21,106 nucleotides of DNA from Bacteroidota bacterium (GTDB lineage Bacteria > Bacteroidota > Bacteroidia > B-17B0 > Aurantibacillaceae): contig JANYBY010000349.1 of assembly GCA_025360565.1 (NCBI GenBank), forward strand, positions 1 to 21,106, given 5' to 3'. The notes beneath the pieces are model-generated. The model did no database searches and was not told the DNA's origin. It saw only the letters and a program-made list of their open reading frames with translations. Position 1 is the stretch's first letter; each line of letters starts with the position of its first letter. Shown here piece by piece: positions 1-9,247 of the stretch. Both the position numbers and the translations under genes were made by a program.

Positions 1-3000
1 AATTTAATAGTGAATACAAGCCCTCAGCTCAATTTTAATAATGCAGTACTTAAAGTTTCAAAACAAATTAATATTGTAAATGTTGCAAGCCAAAATGTAA
101 GCAACACGTATTTGAACGATAATTTAGTGGTGGGAAATAACATCCCAATCACACCGGTGATCAACAACAATAATTTATTGTTACCATGTATTACTACGAG
201 TTCTGTTGGTCCAACTTGCTCTCCGGGTTGCGATGGTAAAATTATTTTTACCTTGCCTAACCCGGCTTGTTTTCTGCCGGTTGTATGGCCAATGCCTTAT
301 CAGCTTAATCCACCTGCAATTCCCGGTTGTCCATTGGTTATTCCAACCTTAACGTTTAACCCAGGAACATACACCATAAACAACGTTTGTGCTTGTCTTA
401 CAGTATATAATTTACAATTCTTTCCAAACGATTTCAGTGCCAACGAAGTTGTAAGTTATCCTTTTGCCCAACCTTCCATTTCAAGTTTTGCACCACCTGC
501 ACAACAAAAATCTGTTACCTGTAATGGTGCATGTAATGGATCTGTGAACGTAACTTTTTTTGGTACACCCGGCCCTTATAACTTTACCATTAGCCCTCCG
601 GGCGGACCTATCACATTTTCTACAAGTCCGGGTAATTTACAAGCTACAAATTTATGCGGTGGTACATTAACTTTAACTGTAGTTGACCAATCAAATCAAT
701 GTACAACAACCTACACTCAAAATATTAATCAGCCCCCGGCAATTAATCCTCAGGTTGCAATTACGCAAATTGCCTGTTTCGGATCTTGTACCGGTTCGGC
801 CGTGATTACGCCAACAGGAGGTGTTGCGGGAGGTTACACAGTTACATTTAATCCGGGTATTACTACCACGGTTGCTCTTGGCGGTTCAGTGGCTTCAAAT
901 ACATTTTGTGCGGGTTCTTCTGTTTCTGCAACTGTAACAAATGGTGCAAACAATTGTACTGTTGCGGTTGGGCCAATTACATTTACTTCGCCTCCTGCGG
1001 TTACCGTTACACCCACTCAAACAAACGTGGCTTGCGCAGGCGGATCTAATGGTTCAGCTTCTGTAAGCGTTACAGGCGGTGTGGCCCCTTATGGTTATAC
1101 CTGGACACCCGGACCAAATACAGGAACTAATAGCATTGGCGGTTTGCCTGCGGGCACACAAACGGTAACAATTTCAAATAACGGGGGACAGTGTACAAGA
1201 ACCCAAACATTTAATATTACAGGACCAAATAATTTTACAATTGCTCAAATTGTTAATCAGATTTCATGTGCCGGTGGATGTAATGGTTCGGCTTCAATTT
1301 CGATTACTGCGGGAAGCGGAAACGGCGCGCCTTATGGCTTTACCTGGTCTCCTGTTCCCGGTGCGGGACAAGGTACAGGAACAATTTCAAGTTTATGCCC
1401 GGGAAGTTATACGGCTACAATAAGCGATAATTCACCTCTTCCTGGATGTTTTACAACCGCTGTTGTTACCATTACCGCGCCTGCAGCCTATACTGTTTCG
1501 GCAGTAATTCAAACCATCACTTGTTTTGGTCAGTGTACAGGTGCTGCAACAGTTTCAATTGCCGGCGGAACTCCGGGATATACAATAAATTGGGTACCTG
1601 CACCAGGGGCAGGTCAAGGCACAAAAACCATCACAAGCTTATGTTCCAATACTTATGTTGCAACAATTACAGATGCTGCAGGTTGCGTAACAGTTATTTC
1701 TGTTCCGGTGCCACAGCCGCCAACGTTGGTCGCAAACTTTTCTTCAACTTCTGTTACGTGTAACGGAGGATGTAATGGTTCTATTAACTCTGCTCCTTCG
1801 GGCGGACTTGGTGCTCCTTATTCTTTCTCACTTATTACAACAGCCCCTTCAACCATTGTGGCGGCGCCACCATTCAACAATTTATGCGCCGGCAATTACA
1901 CGCTCGTTATCGGAAGCGGTGGTTGTACGCAAAGTTTTCCCATCGTCATTACGCAACCGGCAAGCCCGCTTAGTGTTTCAATTGCCACTACAGCTATTTC
2001 GTGTTTTACAATGTGTAACGGTTCTCTCTCAGGTAATGTGTTAGGCGGAACACCGGGATATACTTTAGTATGGACCACGCCTACGGGAACATTAGCAGGG
2101 AATGCGATTGCAGGGCAATGCGCAGGAAATTATACTGTGCTGGTTACTGATGCCAACGGTTGTACTGTTACTGCTACCTCTACATTAACACAGCCATCGC
2201 AGATCACAGCAACTTTAACGCCAACTTTTCCAACGTGTAATGGTTTTTGTAACGGCGTAATATCAGCCGCTATTTTGGGTGGTGTGCCCGGTTATACTTT
2301 AGTTTGGTCGGCCGGTGTTGGAAATCCAAATATTAACCGCTGTGCAGGACTTTATACTTTAAACGTTACCGATGCAAATAATTGCCCGGGCACATTTACA
2401 ATAAATTTAACCCAGCCTGCTGCAATAGTTGTTTCACAAACAGTTTCAGGCTCGGCCTGTGCCGGAGGTTGTAATGGTTCTGCTACGATCAACGCGGTTG
2501 GTGGAACTCCTACACTTACCTATGCTCTAAGCATTCCGCCTGTTGCATCAAATACTGTGGGAATATTTAACGGCTTGTGCTCGGGTGCCCACAGCGGTAC
2601 TGTTACCGATGGAAATGGCTGTCCTCAGCCTTTTGTGGTAAATATTATAAATGCTCCGGTTCTCTCAATTGCTGTAACAAGTTTACAATCGAGTTGTAAT
2701 GCTTGTACAGGTGCTGCTACGGTAGCGCCGGCCGGCGGAACGCTGCCTTATGTTTCAATTGTTTGGACAAATTCATTAGCGGTTGTTGTTGGAGCGGGTG
2801 TTTCTCTTTCAAATTTATGTCCCGGCCCTTATACCGTAACCGTTACTGATAACGCAGGTTGTACAGCAACGGTAGGACTAACAATTTTACAAACTGTAAA
2901 CGTATCGGTTAACGTGGTAGGATCAGGCATACAATGTTTTGGATCATGTACGGGTTCGGCAGCAGCAACGGCTACAGGCGGAACCTTGCCTTATACTTAT

Positions 3001-6000
3001 TCTTGGACACCAACAGGACAAACAGTTCAAACAGCGGTTGGTCTTTGCCCGGGTGTAACTTATACTGTTTTAGTAAAAGATGCTTTTCTTTGTTCTAACA
3101 CAGCAACTATTAGTTTCGTCAACCCACCCGCGATAATTGTGAATACTACGCAGGTTAATGCGGGTTGTTTTGGAAGTTGTAACGGGGTTATAACCACAAC
3201 TGCTTCAGGTGGTACAGGTACCTTATCTTATTTATGGTCGCCGGGTGCACAAACAACAAGCTCTATTTCCGGGCAGTGCGTCGGCGGAAGAACGCTTACG
3301 GTAACAGATCAGAATAACTGTTCTCAAACATTAACTTTTAATATCACGCAAACACCTTCAATCACCGCTACCTTTACTGCCACAAGCCCTACAGGCTGCG
3401 GTATTAACAACGGAAGTATTTGTGTTACGGCAAGCGGTGGAAATGGTCCTGTGTATACTTACACATGGTTTCCGGTTGCGGGAAGTTTAAGTTGTTTATC
3501 AGGATTGGGTGCAGGCGCTTATTCGGTAATTATTGCAGATAACGGAAGTATTTGTACAACAACAATTGCAACTGCAATTTCTAATCCTCCCGGGCCTACA
3601 TTAACCATCAATACAAAAACTGTATCCTGCTTTGGCGGAAACAATGGCGGCGCTACCGTTACAGCAGCGGGTGTTCCGGCATTTGGATTTACATGGTCTC
3701 CTGTGGTGCCTAACGTTACCGGCCCTCCAAATGTGAATATTGCCAGCAGTATGATCAGCGGAACCTATAATATTTCGGTATCGGATGGTAATGGTTGTAT
3801 CACCTCGCAAACCGTTGGTATTACACAGCCTTCAGCAATGACGATCACGCCAACGCAAACAAATGTGGCTTGTGCTACCGGTTCAACCGGTGTTGCATCA
3901 GTTTCGGTCAGCGGTAGTATTGGTCCATATAATTATGTTTGGAACCCTGGTCCCGGTGGAAACACAGCCACTATAGGAGGTTTACCTGCGGGTAATCAAA
4001 CGGTAACAATTTCAAGTAATGGCGGACTTTGCTCAAATACACAGACATTTAATATTGGTTCATCTCCTGCGCTTACATTAACCACAACCTCTACCAATGT
4101 AAAATGTTTTGGCGCGGCCAATGGTTCCATTGTTGCGAATGCCAGCGGAGGCACGGCTCCTATTAGTTATTCCTGGTCTCCAGGTGGTGCCATTACGCCA
4201 ACAATTACAAACTTAGGCCCGGGTTCATATACAATTGTGGTAACTGATTTTAACGGCTGTAGCACATCGAGTGTTGTAACAATTTCGCAGCCATTGTCGC
4301 CATTAACCAGCACGTTGAACTTTTTAAATCCTACCTGTTCATTCTCAACAAACGGATCTGCAACGATTACCGGAGCCGGAGGTACTGCCCCTTATACCTT
4401 TACCTGGTCGGGAAGCCCTGTTACTACCTCAACAATTAATGGTTTAGGTGCAGGAAGTTATACTGCTACAATTACAGATTTCAGTTTATGTACTTCTTCA
4501 CAGGCATTTACCATAACAGCGCCAGGCCCTTTCACAGCAACATTAAACATATCTAATCCTACTTGTAATAATTATTGTAACGGAACGGTAACTTCGGTTT
4601 TATCAGGAGCACAAGGCACGGTTAATTACGTGTGGGCTCCGGCCCCTCCTGTTGGCCAGGGTACAGGAACCATTTCCGGATTATGCGCAATTGCACCTGG
4701 GCCTAATTATAATTTAACAGCTACTGATGCGCAAGGATGCCAGTTAAGTATTGTTGCTACACTTACAAATCCACCGGCTATTTTAGCAAATATTTCAACC
4801 ACGAATCCATCGTGTAATGGTAATTGTAATGGCTTTGCTACCAGTAATCCTGCCAATGTAGTTGGCGCACCGCAATATTCATGGTCGGCACCAACGCAAA
4901 CAACACAAACTGCAAATGGTTTATGCGGAGGTATTGGTTATTCGTTATCAATTTTGGATGCAAATTCATGTACTGCGGCGGCAACATTTACACTTATTAA
5001 TCCTCCTGCGTTCACAATTAATCCTGCTGTTGTTCCTGCCACTTGTGGTTTTTCAAATGCGGTCATTACAATTGGTGTTGCAGGTGGTACGCCTACTTAT
5101 AATTTTGCCTGGGGAGCCCCAATTCCTCCTATAAACACAACTTCTGTTGCGGGCGGTTTAGGCGCAGGTGTTTATTCTGTTACGGTTTTTGATATTAATG
5201 GTTGTACCAATACACTTTCTATCCCTATAAGCAATTCAAACGGGCCAAATACTGCGCCAATAGTATCAACCAGCGTAAGTTGTTTTGGCGGAAACAATGG
5301 TTCGGCAAATATTAACGCGATAACAATTGCCGGTGGTACACCAAGTTACGCAATTAGTTGGCTTGCGCCGCCTGCGCCTTCAACAGTAAACCCTCAGGTA
5401 AGTTTAATGGCCGGCACTTATACTGCCCAAATAACAGATTTGAACGGATGTATTTTATTTACAGCGGTTGCAATTGCGGGTCCATCATCTATTACAATTA
5501 ATCCAACTTTTGGTGTTCCAACTTGTCCGGGTATTAATAACGGTTCAATTACGTTAAATACTTCGGGTGGTACAGGTCCGGGCACATACAATTATACATG
5601 GACACCTCAGGGACCAAATAATAGTCAAACCTTACTTGGTGCCGGTGCGGGTACATTTGTAATTAATATTTTAGATGCCAATAATTGTCCATCATCGCAA
5701 ACCGTTGTGTTGCCTGCTGCGATCAATATGGCGGCAACACCAAGCGTTACAAGCAACCAATGTTTTGGTAATTGCTTAGGTTCTGCAACTCTTGGCATAG
5801 TTCAATTTGGCAATGCACCGCTTTCATTTGCGTGGAGCAATGGTGGCGTTACAAATTCTGTCAATGGCTTATGCAACGGAACATATACAGTAACTGTTAC
5901 AGATAATTTAGGCTGCTTTAATTCATTTACCGCGGGAATAGTTTCTCCTTCGCAGATCACTGCAACAACAGGCATTACCGCTCCTGGCTGTAATATATGT

Positions 6001-8091
6001 AACGGTTCGGCTACAATTGCGGCGGGTGGCGGTGTTCCAGGTTATACATACAATTGGTCCAATGGCCCTGCCACCACAACGGTGGGTAATTTATGCGCGG
6101 GTTTATATCAAGTATTAGTAACAGATGTTAATAGTTGTACGCTTACGCAAAACGTTGCGGTAAGCAGCGCCACGGGTATTACAGGAGAAACTTTCACTAA
6201 CCAGAATGTAAGCTGTGCCGGTCTTTGCAATGGTTCATCTACGGTAACACCAATTGGCGGAACAGCGCCTATTACTTTCAGCTGGATTGCACCTCCTTCA
6301 ATAACAAGTTCGGTAGGTGGATTATGTCCGGGAGTTTATTTTGTGCAAATGACTGACTTTAACGGATGTATCCGTACATCTTCAACAACAATTAACGCGG
6401 CTCCTGGCATCACACTTTCACCATTTATTACGCAGCCATCTTGCGGTAATCCTAATGGTATTATTAATGTTGTACCTTCCGGTGGCGCAGGGCCGCCATA
6501 TACTTTCTCATGGAGTCCGGGCGGACAACTTACCTCTTCAATTACGGGGCAAAATGCCGGAATTTATACAGTGGCGGTAACTGCAGGCGGTTGTACAAAA
6601 GTGCAGCAGATCACTTTAAGCAATTCAAACGCGCCTGTTATTACATTTACGCAAACCAATGTGGCTTGTTTTAACGGAACCACCGGAGCAATTACGGCGC
6701 TAGGTACAAGTACGGCTGCACCAATTACGTATAGCTGGAGCACCGGTAGCACACTGCAAACCGTTAGTAATCTAACGCCGGGAATTGTTTCCTTAACTGT
6801 TTCTGCCGGCGGCTGTAATTCATTCCAAACATTTACATTAACCGATAATCCTGCTATGCAGTTAAGTATTTCAAACATAAAGCAATTAAAATGTTTTGGA
6901 GATTGCAACGGAGCAATAACATTGATACCAAGCGGCGGTGTTTTACCTTATACATTTACGTGGAGTGCTCCGGGCGGAACTCCAAATCCGTTAGCATCTT
7001 TATGTGCCGGAACTTATACAGGAACAATTACCGATTTCAAAGGTTGTCCAATAAGTACGGTGGTAACCATCTTCTCAGTATCGGCAATTGCTGAAACAAA
7101 TACGGTTATTAATTCTTCGTGTAGCACCGCGCTCGACGGTGCGGCAAGTATAACGATAATGGGCGGAACACCCGCACCGGGCTATACCGTTAACTGGACT
7201 GGGCCATCCTCATTTACTGCGAACACACAAAATATTGTTGGCGTTAAAGCCGGTACGTATAAGTTTGTAATCACAGATAAAAATTTATGTTCTAAAATCG
7301 ACTCTGTAAAAATTGTTCCAACGGTTACCATTATTGCCAATGCCGGTAGGGATACCGCGTTCTGTACCAACAATTCGGTTGTATTAAATGGAACCAAATC
7401 TACGGGTGCAATCGCATTTAATTGGTTCTTATCTCCAATACCATCGCCAACGCTCGCTACAACGCCTACAGTTATTGTAACACCTCCGGTTGCTGGTTCA
7501 TTCACCTATGTTCTTCAGGCAATTGCCAATCCTACCTGTGTTGATTTTGCAACGGTTGTTGTAAACGCAATGCCTCTACCGTTGGTTGATGCGGGTACAT
7601 CTACGGCTATTCCAATTTACAGTTCGGTTACAATCGGCGGTAACCCTACGGCAATAGGCAACGCACCGTTCACCTATTCGTGGACACCTTCATTAGATAT
7701 TGATAATTTTACGGTTGCTAATCCACTTGCCTCAAATACTGTGGATATAACTTATACCGTTTTGGTTACCGATGTAAACGGCTGTACCGCGAGCGATACG
7801 ATCAGAATTTCGTTGTACCCAGAAATAAAAATACCGAATGGATTTAGTCCGAACGGCGACAGTAAAAACGACAAGTGGGAGATCGATAACATACAGCAGT
7901 TTACCGATTGTACCGTTGAGGTTTATAACAGATGGGGCGAATTACTGTTCAACTCAACAGGGTATAAAGTGTTGTTTGACGGTATTTACAAAGGAAAAGA
8001 TCTGCCTGTTGGAACGTATTATTATGTCATTAATTTAAATCATCCGGCTTATCCTAAACCATACACCGGCCCATTAACCATCTTCAGATAG
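1..8091 (+). CDS. Giant SprB-repeat surface protein with T9SS type B sorting domain (5' partial)
   Basis: Likely a cell-surface adhesin or motility-type filament protein exported by the type IX secretion system. The frame is open from base 1 with no stop, and the GTG at 10 is followed by no signal peptide, so the true start and signal sequence lie upstream of the window; at least 2,693 residues are visible. Counting from that GTG, residues about 66-2437 hold about 30 tandem units of 70-90 residues. Each has a T-C-x-G-x-C-N-G-S-like opening, a G-G-T-P-x-Y-x-(Y/F)-x-W core and an L-C-x-G-x-Y-T-V-x-V-T-D-x-x-G-C end, which is the SprB repeat pattern. Two Ig/PKD-like modules follow (about 2437-2600). 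The last 90 residues (from 2604) form the gliding-motility-type C-terminal domain, with P-N-G-F-S-P-N-G-D-x-x-N-D, Y-N-R-W-G and L-P-x-G-T-Y-Y-Y motifs. The stop overlaps the downstream PorP/SprF-family gene by one base, so that gene is probably its dedicated export partner. Family and export route are firm; adhesion or motility as the role is inference. Confidence 0.93.
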   Translation, partial: NLIVNTSPQLNFNNAVLKVSKQINIVNVASQNVSNTYLNDNLVVGNNIPITPVINNNNLLLPCITTSSVGPTCSPGCDGKIIFTLPNPACFLPVVWPMPYQLNPPAIPGCPLVIPTLTFNPGTYTINNVCACLTVYNLQFFPNDFSANEVVSYPFAQPSISSFAPPAQQKSVTCNGACNGSVNVTFFGTPGPYNFTISPPGGPITFSTSPGNLQATNLCGGTLTLTVVDQSNQCTTTYTQNINQPPAINPQVAITQIACFGSCTGSAVITPTGGVAGGYTVTFNPGITTTVALGGSVASNTFCAGSSVSATVTNGANNCTVAVGPITFTSPPAVTVTPTQTNVACAGGSNGSASVSVTGGVAPYGYTWTPGPNTGTNSIGGLPAGTQTVTISNNGGQCTRTQTFNITGPNNFTIAQIVNQISCAGGCNGSASISITAGSGNGAPYGFTWSPVPGAGQGTGTISSLCPGSYTATISDNSPLPGCFTTAVVTITAPAAYTVSAVIQTITCFGQCTGAATVSIAGGTPGYTINWVPAPGAGQGTKTITSLCSNTYVATITDAAGCVTVISVPVPQPPTLVANFSSTSVTCNGGCNGSINSAPSGGLGAPYSFSLITTAPSTIVAAPPFNNLCAGNYTLVIGSGGCTQSFPIVITQPASPLSVSIATTAISCFTMCNGSLSGNVLGGTPGYTLVWTTPTGTLAGNAIAGQCAGNYTVLVTDANGCTVTATSTLTQPSQITATLTPTFPTCNGFCNGVISAAILGGVPGYTLVWSAGVGNPNINRCAGLYTLNVTDANNCPGTFTINLTQPAAIVVSQTVSGSACAGGCNGSATINAVGGTPTLTYALSIPPVASNTVGIFNGLCSGAHSGTVTDGNGCPQPFVVNIINAPVLSIAVTSLQSSCNACTGAATVAPAGGTLPYVSIVWTNSLAVVVGAGVSLSNLCPGPYTVTVTDNAGCTATVGLTILQTVNVSVNVVGSGIQCFGSCTGSAAATATGGTLPYTYSWTPTGQTVQTAVGLCPGVTYTVLVKDAFLCSNTATISFVNPPAIIVNTTQVNAGCFGSCNGVITTTASGGTGTLSYLWSPGAQTTSSISGQCVGGRTLTVTDQNNCSQTLTFNITQTPSITATFTATSPTGCGINNGSICVTASGGNGPVYTYTWFPVAGSLSCLSGLGAGAYSVIIADNGSICTTTIATAISNPPGPTLTINTKTVSCFGGNNGGATVTAAGVPAFGFTWSPVVPNVTGPPNVNIASSMISGTYNISVSDGNGCITSQTVGITQPSAMTITPTQTNVACATGSTGVASVSVSGSIGPYNYVWNPGPGGNTATIGGLPAGNQTVTISSNGGLCSNTQTFNIGSSPALTLTTTSTNVKCFGAANGSIVANASGGTAPISYSWSPGGAITPTITNLGPGSYTIVVTDFNGCSTSSVVTISQPLSPLTSTLNFLNPTCSFSTNGSATITGAGGTAPYTFTWSGSPVTTSTINGLGAGSYTATITDFSLCTSSQAFTITAPGPFTATLNISNPTCNNYCNGTVTSVLSGAQGTVNYVWAPAPPVGQGTGTISGLCAIAPGPNYNLTATDAQGCQLSIVATLTNPPAILANISTTNPSCNGNCNGFATSNPANVVGAPQYSWSAPTQTTQTANGLCGGIGYSLSILDANSCTAAATFTLINPPAFTINPAVVPATCGFSNAVITIGVAGGTPTYNFAWGAPIPPINTTSVAGGLGAGVYSVTVFDINGCTNTLSIPISNSNGPNTAPIVSTSVSCFGGNNGSANINAITIAGGTPSYAISWLAPPAPSTVNPQVSLMAGTYTAQITDLNGCILFTAVAIAGPSSITINPTFGVPTCPGINNGSITLNTSGGTGPGTYNYTWTPQGPNNSQTLLGAGAGTFVINILDANNCPSSQTVVLPAAINMAATPSVTSNQCFGNCLGSATLGIVQFGNAPLSFAWSNGGVTNSVNGLCNGTYTVTVTDNLGCFNSFTAGIVSPSQITATTGITAPGCNICNGSATIAAGGGVPGYTYNWSNGPATTTVGNLCAGLYQVLVTDVNSCTLTQNVAVSSATGITGETFTNQNVSCAGLCNGSSTVTPIGGTAPITFSWIAPPSITSSVGGLCPGVYFVQMTDFNGCIRTSSTTINAAPGITLSPFITQPSCGNPNGIINVVPSGGAGPPYTFSWSPGGQLTSSITGQNAGIYTVAVTAGGCTKVQQITLSNSNAPVITFTQTNVACFNGTTGAITALGTSTAAPITYSWSTGSTLQTVSNLTPGIVSLTVSAGGCNSFQTFTLTDNPAMQLSISNIKQLKCFGDCNGAITLIPSGGVLPYTFTWSAPGGTPNPLASLCAGTYTGTITDFKGCPISTVVTIFSVSAIAETNTVINSSCSTALDGAASITIMGGTPAPGYTVNWTGPSSFTANTQNIVGVKAGTYKFVITDKNLCSKIDSVKIVPTVTIIANAGRDTAFCTNNSVVLNGTKSTGAIAFNWFLSPIPSPTLATTPTVIVTPPVAGSFTYVLQAIANPTCVDFATVVVNAMPLPLVDAGTSTAIPIYSSVTIGGNPTAIGNAPFTYSWTPSLDIDNFTVANPLASNTVDITYTVLVTDVNGCTASDTIRISLYPEIKIPNGFSPNGDSKNDKWEIDNIQQFTDCTVEVYNRWGELLFNSTGYKVLFDGIYKGKDLPVGTYYYVINLNHPAYPKPYTGPLTIFR
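205..7320 (+). repeat. Array of about 30 SprB-like protein repeats
   Basis: I counted 30 units in the translation, each starting near a Thr/Ser-Cys-x-Gly motif and ending near Asp-x-x-Gly-Cys. The units are divergent at the DNA level, so this is an old protein-repeat array and not a recent tandem DNA expansion. Eighteen units carry cysteine at both inner positions (second Cys of the opening motif and Cys of the Leu-Cys-x-Gly motif). Twelve carry neither, and none carries only one. The array is rich in Thr, Ser, Gly, Asn, Val and Pro and has very few Glu, Lys or Arg. Unit boundaries are approximate, and the first unit is atypical and lacks the usual final cysteine. Confidence 0.85.
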
Positions 8092-9008
8092 TGAAAAAAA
8101 TATACATATCTCTTTTAAGTATACTAACGGTTTGCAGCTTGGCGCAGCAGCTGCCGCAGTACACACAGTATATGCTGAATGAAATGGCCATTAACCCCGC
8201 TGTTGCAGGGAAGGATGACTATGCGGATGTGCGTTCAAACAACCGCTACCAATGGGTGGGTATTCAGGATGCCCCGCGAACATACATGTTAACCCTTCAC
8301 GGCCCTATCAAAACAAAAAACATGGGCTTGGGTATGAATTTGTACACCGATATTGTAGGCCCTACAAGGCGCACGGGCATTACAGCTTCCTACGCGTATC
8401 ATTTAAAATTAAATAAGGACGATATGCGTTTATCGTTTGGATTAAGTGCCGGTGTTTTGCAGTGGGGTATTGACGGAAGTAAATTAACTTTGCATGACGA
8501 AGGCGATCAGAAATTATTAAACACATACCAAACAACGTATGTGCCCGATTTTGGTGCCGGAATTTATTTTCACAAAAAAAATCGGTTTTACCTGGGCTTT
8601 GCTGTGCCGCAATTGTATCAATCACCCATCGGATTATATACAGGATCTTCACGAACAAGTAAATTGGTTTCGCAGTTCAACATTAATGGAGCCTATAAAT
8701 TTGATCTTGGAAGTGATTTTAAAATTGAACCTTCGTTTTTGTTAAAGTACGAGGCCCCCGCGCCTCCAAAAATTGACGGAGGCCTAAGAGTTATTTACAA
8801 GGAAATGCTTTGGCTGGGTGGCGCTTATCGCCATAAAGACGCTTTTACCGCGTTAATTGGATTTATGTACAACAATTATTTAATGATCGGTTATTCTTTC
8901 GATTTTTCTACCACCAATATCCGAAAATACAGTTCGGGTACGCATGAAATCATGCTAGGCCTGCGTTTCTCGCGCAAACAGGCCGCTACCTGGGAAAAAG
9001 CAAAATAG
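8091..9008 (+). CDS. PorP/SprF family type IX secretion outer-membrane protein
   Basis: Predicted outer-membrane beta-barrel of the PorP/SprF family; its relatives are required for T9SS export or surface attachment of cargo with type B C-terminal domains, as SprF is for SprB. The 305-residue length fits the family. The N-terminus is a signal peptide (MKK, a hydrophobic stretch, likely cleavage after the Ala of SLA at about residue 18). The family opening follows, with Q-L-P-Q-Y-T-Q-Y-M, N-P-A-V-A-G and R-x-Q-W-x-G. The rest alternates polar and hydrophobic residues as in beta strands and ends in a strand-like segment. The GTG at 8091 is chosen because the next Met lies beyond the signal peptide. 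It shares one base with the TAG stop of the giant repeat gene (TAGTG), suggesting translational coupling. Bacteroidota genomes often hold several paralogues, so I do not assign a specific gene name. Confidence 0.93.
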   Translation: MKKIYISLLSILTVCSLAQQLPQYTQYMLNEMAINPAVAGKDDYADVRSNNRYQWVGIQDAPRTYMLTLHGPIKTKNMGLGMNLYTDIVGPTRRTGITASYAYHLKLNKDDMRLSFGLSAGVLQWGIDGSKLTLHDEGDQKLLNTYQTTYVPDFGAGIYFHKKNRFYLGFAVPQLYQSPIGLYTGSSRTSKLVSQFNINGAYKFDLGSDFKIEPSFLLKYEAPAPPKIDGGLRVIYKEMLWLGGAYRHKDAFTALIGFMYNNYLMIGYSFDFSTTNIRKYSSGTHEIMLGLRFSRKQAATWEKAK

Positions 9009-9247
9009 TTTTTGTTTTTGGTATTAACCCGTTTTTCAAAAATCAATTCGATTAAAGTGATGTTTTTTAAGATTAAATTCTTAAAGCAATACTTGCTTAT
9101 TTAGAATCGTTATAAATTATATATTGTGTTAAAAAAATCCAAAAAATCTCGTGTTAGTTCTTAATCTTCTGTTAAATTTGCCATCGTTTAGTGTCATCAT
9201 TTTGTCATAAAACGCATTTAAAAAGATTTAAATTTTCTTATTTTTAT
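9009..9247. other. Non-coding gap between the surface-protein unit and the respiratory operon
   Basis: This 239-base A/T-rich gap separates two functionally unrelated transcription units. It holds a plausible Bacteroidota promoter near 9173-9180 and two weak inverted repeats (9066-9085 and 9084-9098) with no T-tract behind them. I see no convincing terminator for the upstream unit and no RNA gene. Confidence 0.6.
9154..9180 (+). promoter_or_regulatory. Putative promoter of the act-cta operon
   Basis: TAAATTTG at 9173-9180 matches the Bacteroidota -7 consensus TAnnTTTG exactly. The expected upstream TTTG-type element is only poorly represented (TTAG at 9154-9157, slightly too close). Transcription would begin near 9187, leaving about 60 bases before the ATG of actA at 9248. 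It lies in the only sizeable gap before eight closely spaced genes, which supports it. No operator could be recognised. Confidence 0.4.

Noticed and set aside
205..7320. CRISPR array or tandem DNA satellite
   Set aside because: The periodicity is at the protein level with 70-90 residue units; the DNA units are divergent and stay in one open frame.
6564..7505. Long antisense open frames within the giant repeat gene (6564-6908 and 7182-7505, minus strand)
   Set aside because: They follow from the repetitive, Thr/Val/Asn-biased coding on the plus strand. They have no recognisable domain or start context and lie wholly inside a certain gene.
9066..9098. Two inverted repeats after the PorP/SprF gene as a terminator
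   Set aside because: The stems are short and A/T-rich (TTTAAGA/TCTTAAA and AAGCAA/TTGCTT), and neither is followed by a T tract.
9191..9247. Upstream GTG start for actA
   Set aside because: It would add 19 residues in front of a good signal peptide and would lie only a few bases after the expected transcription start. The ATG at 9248 is better.
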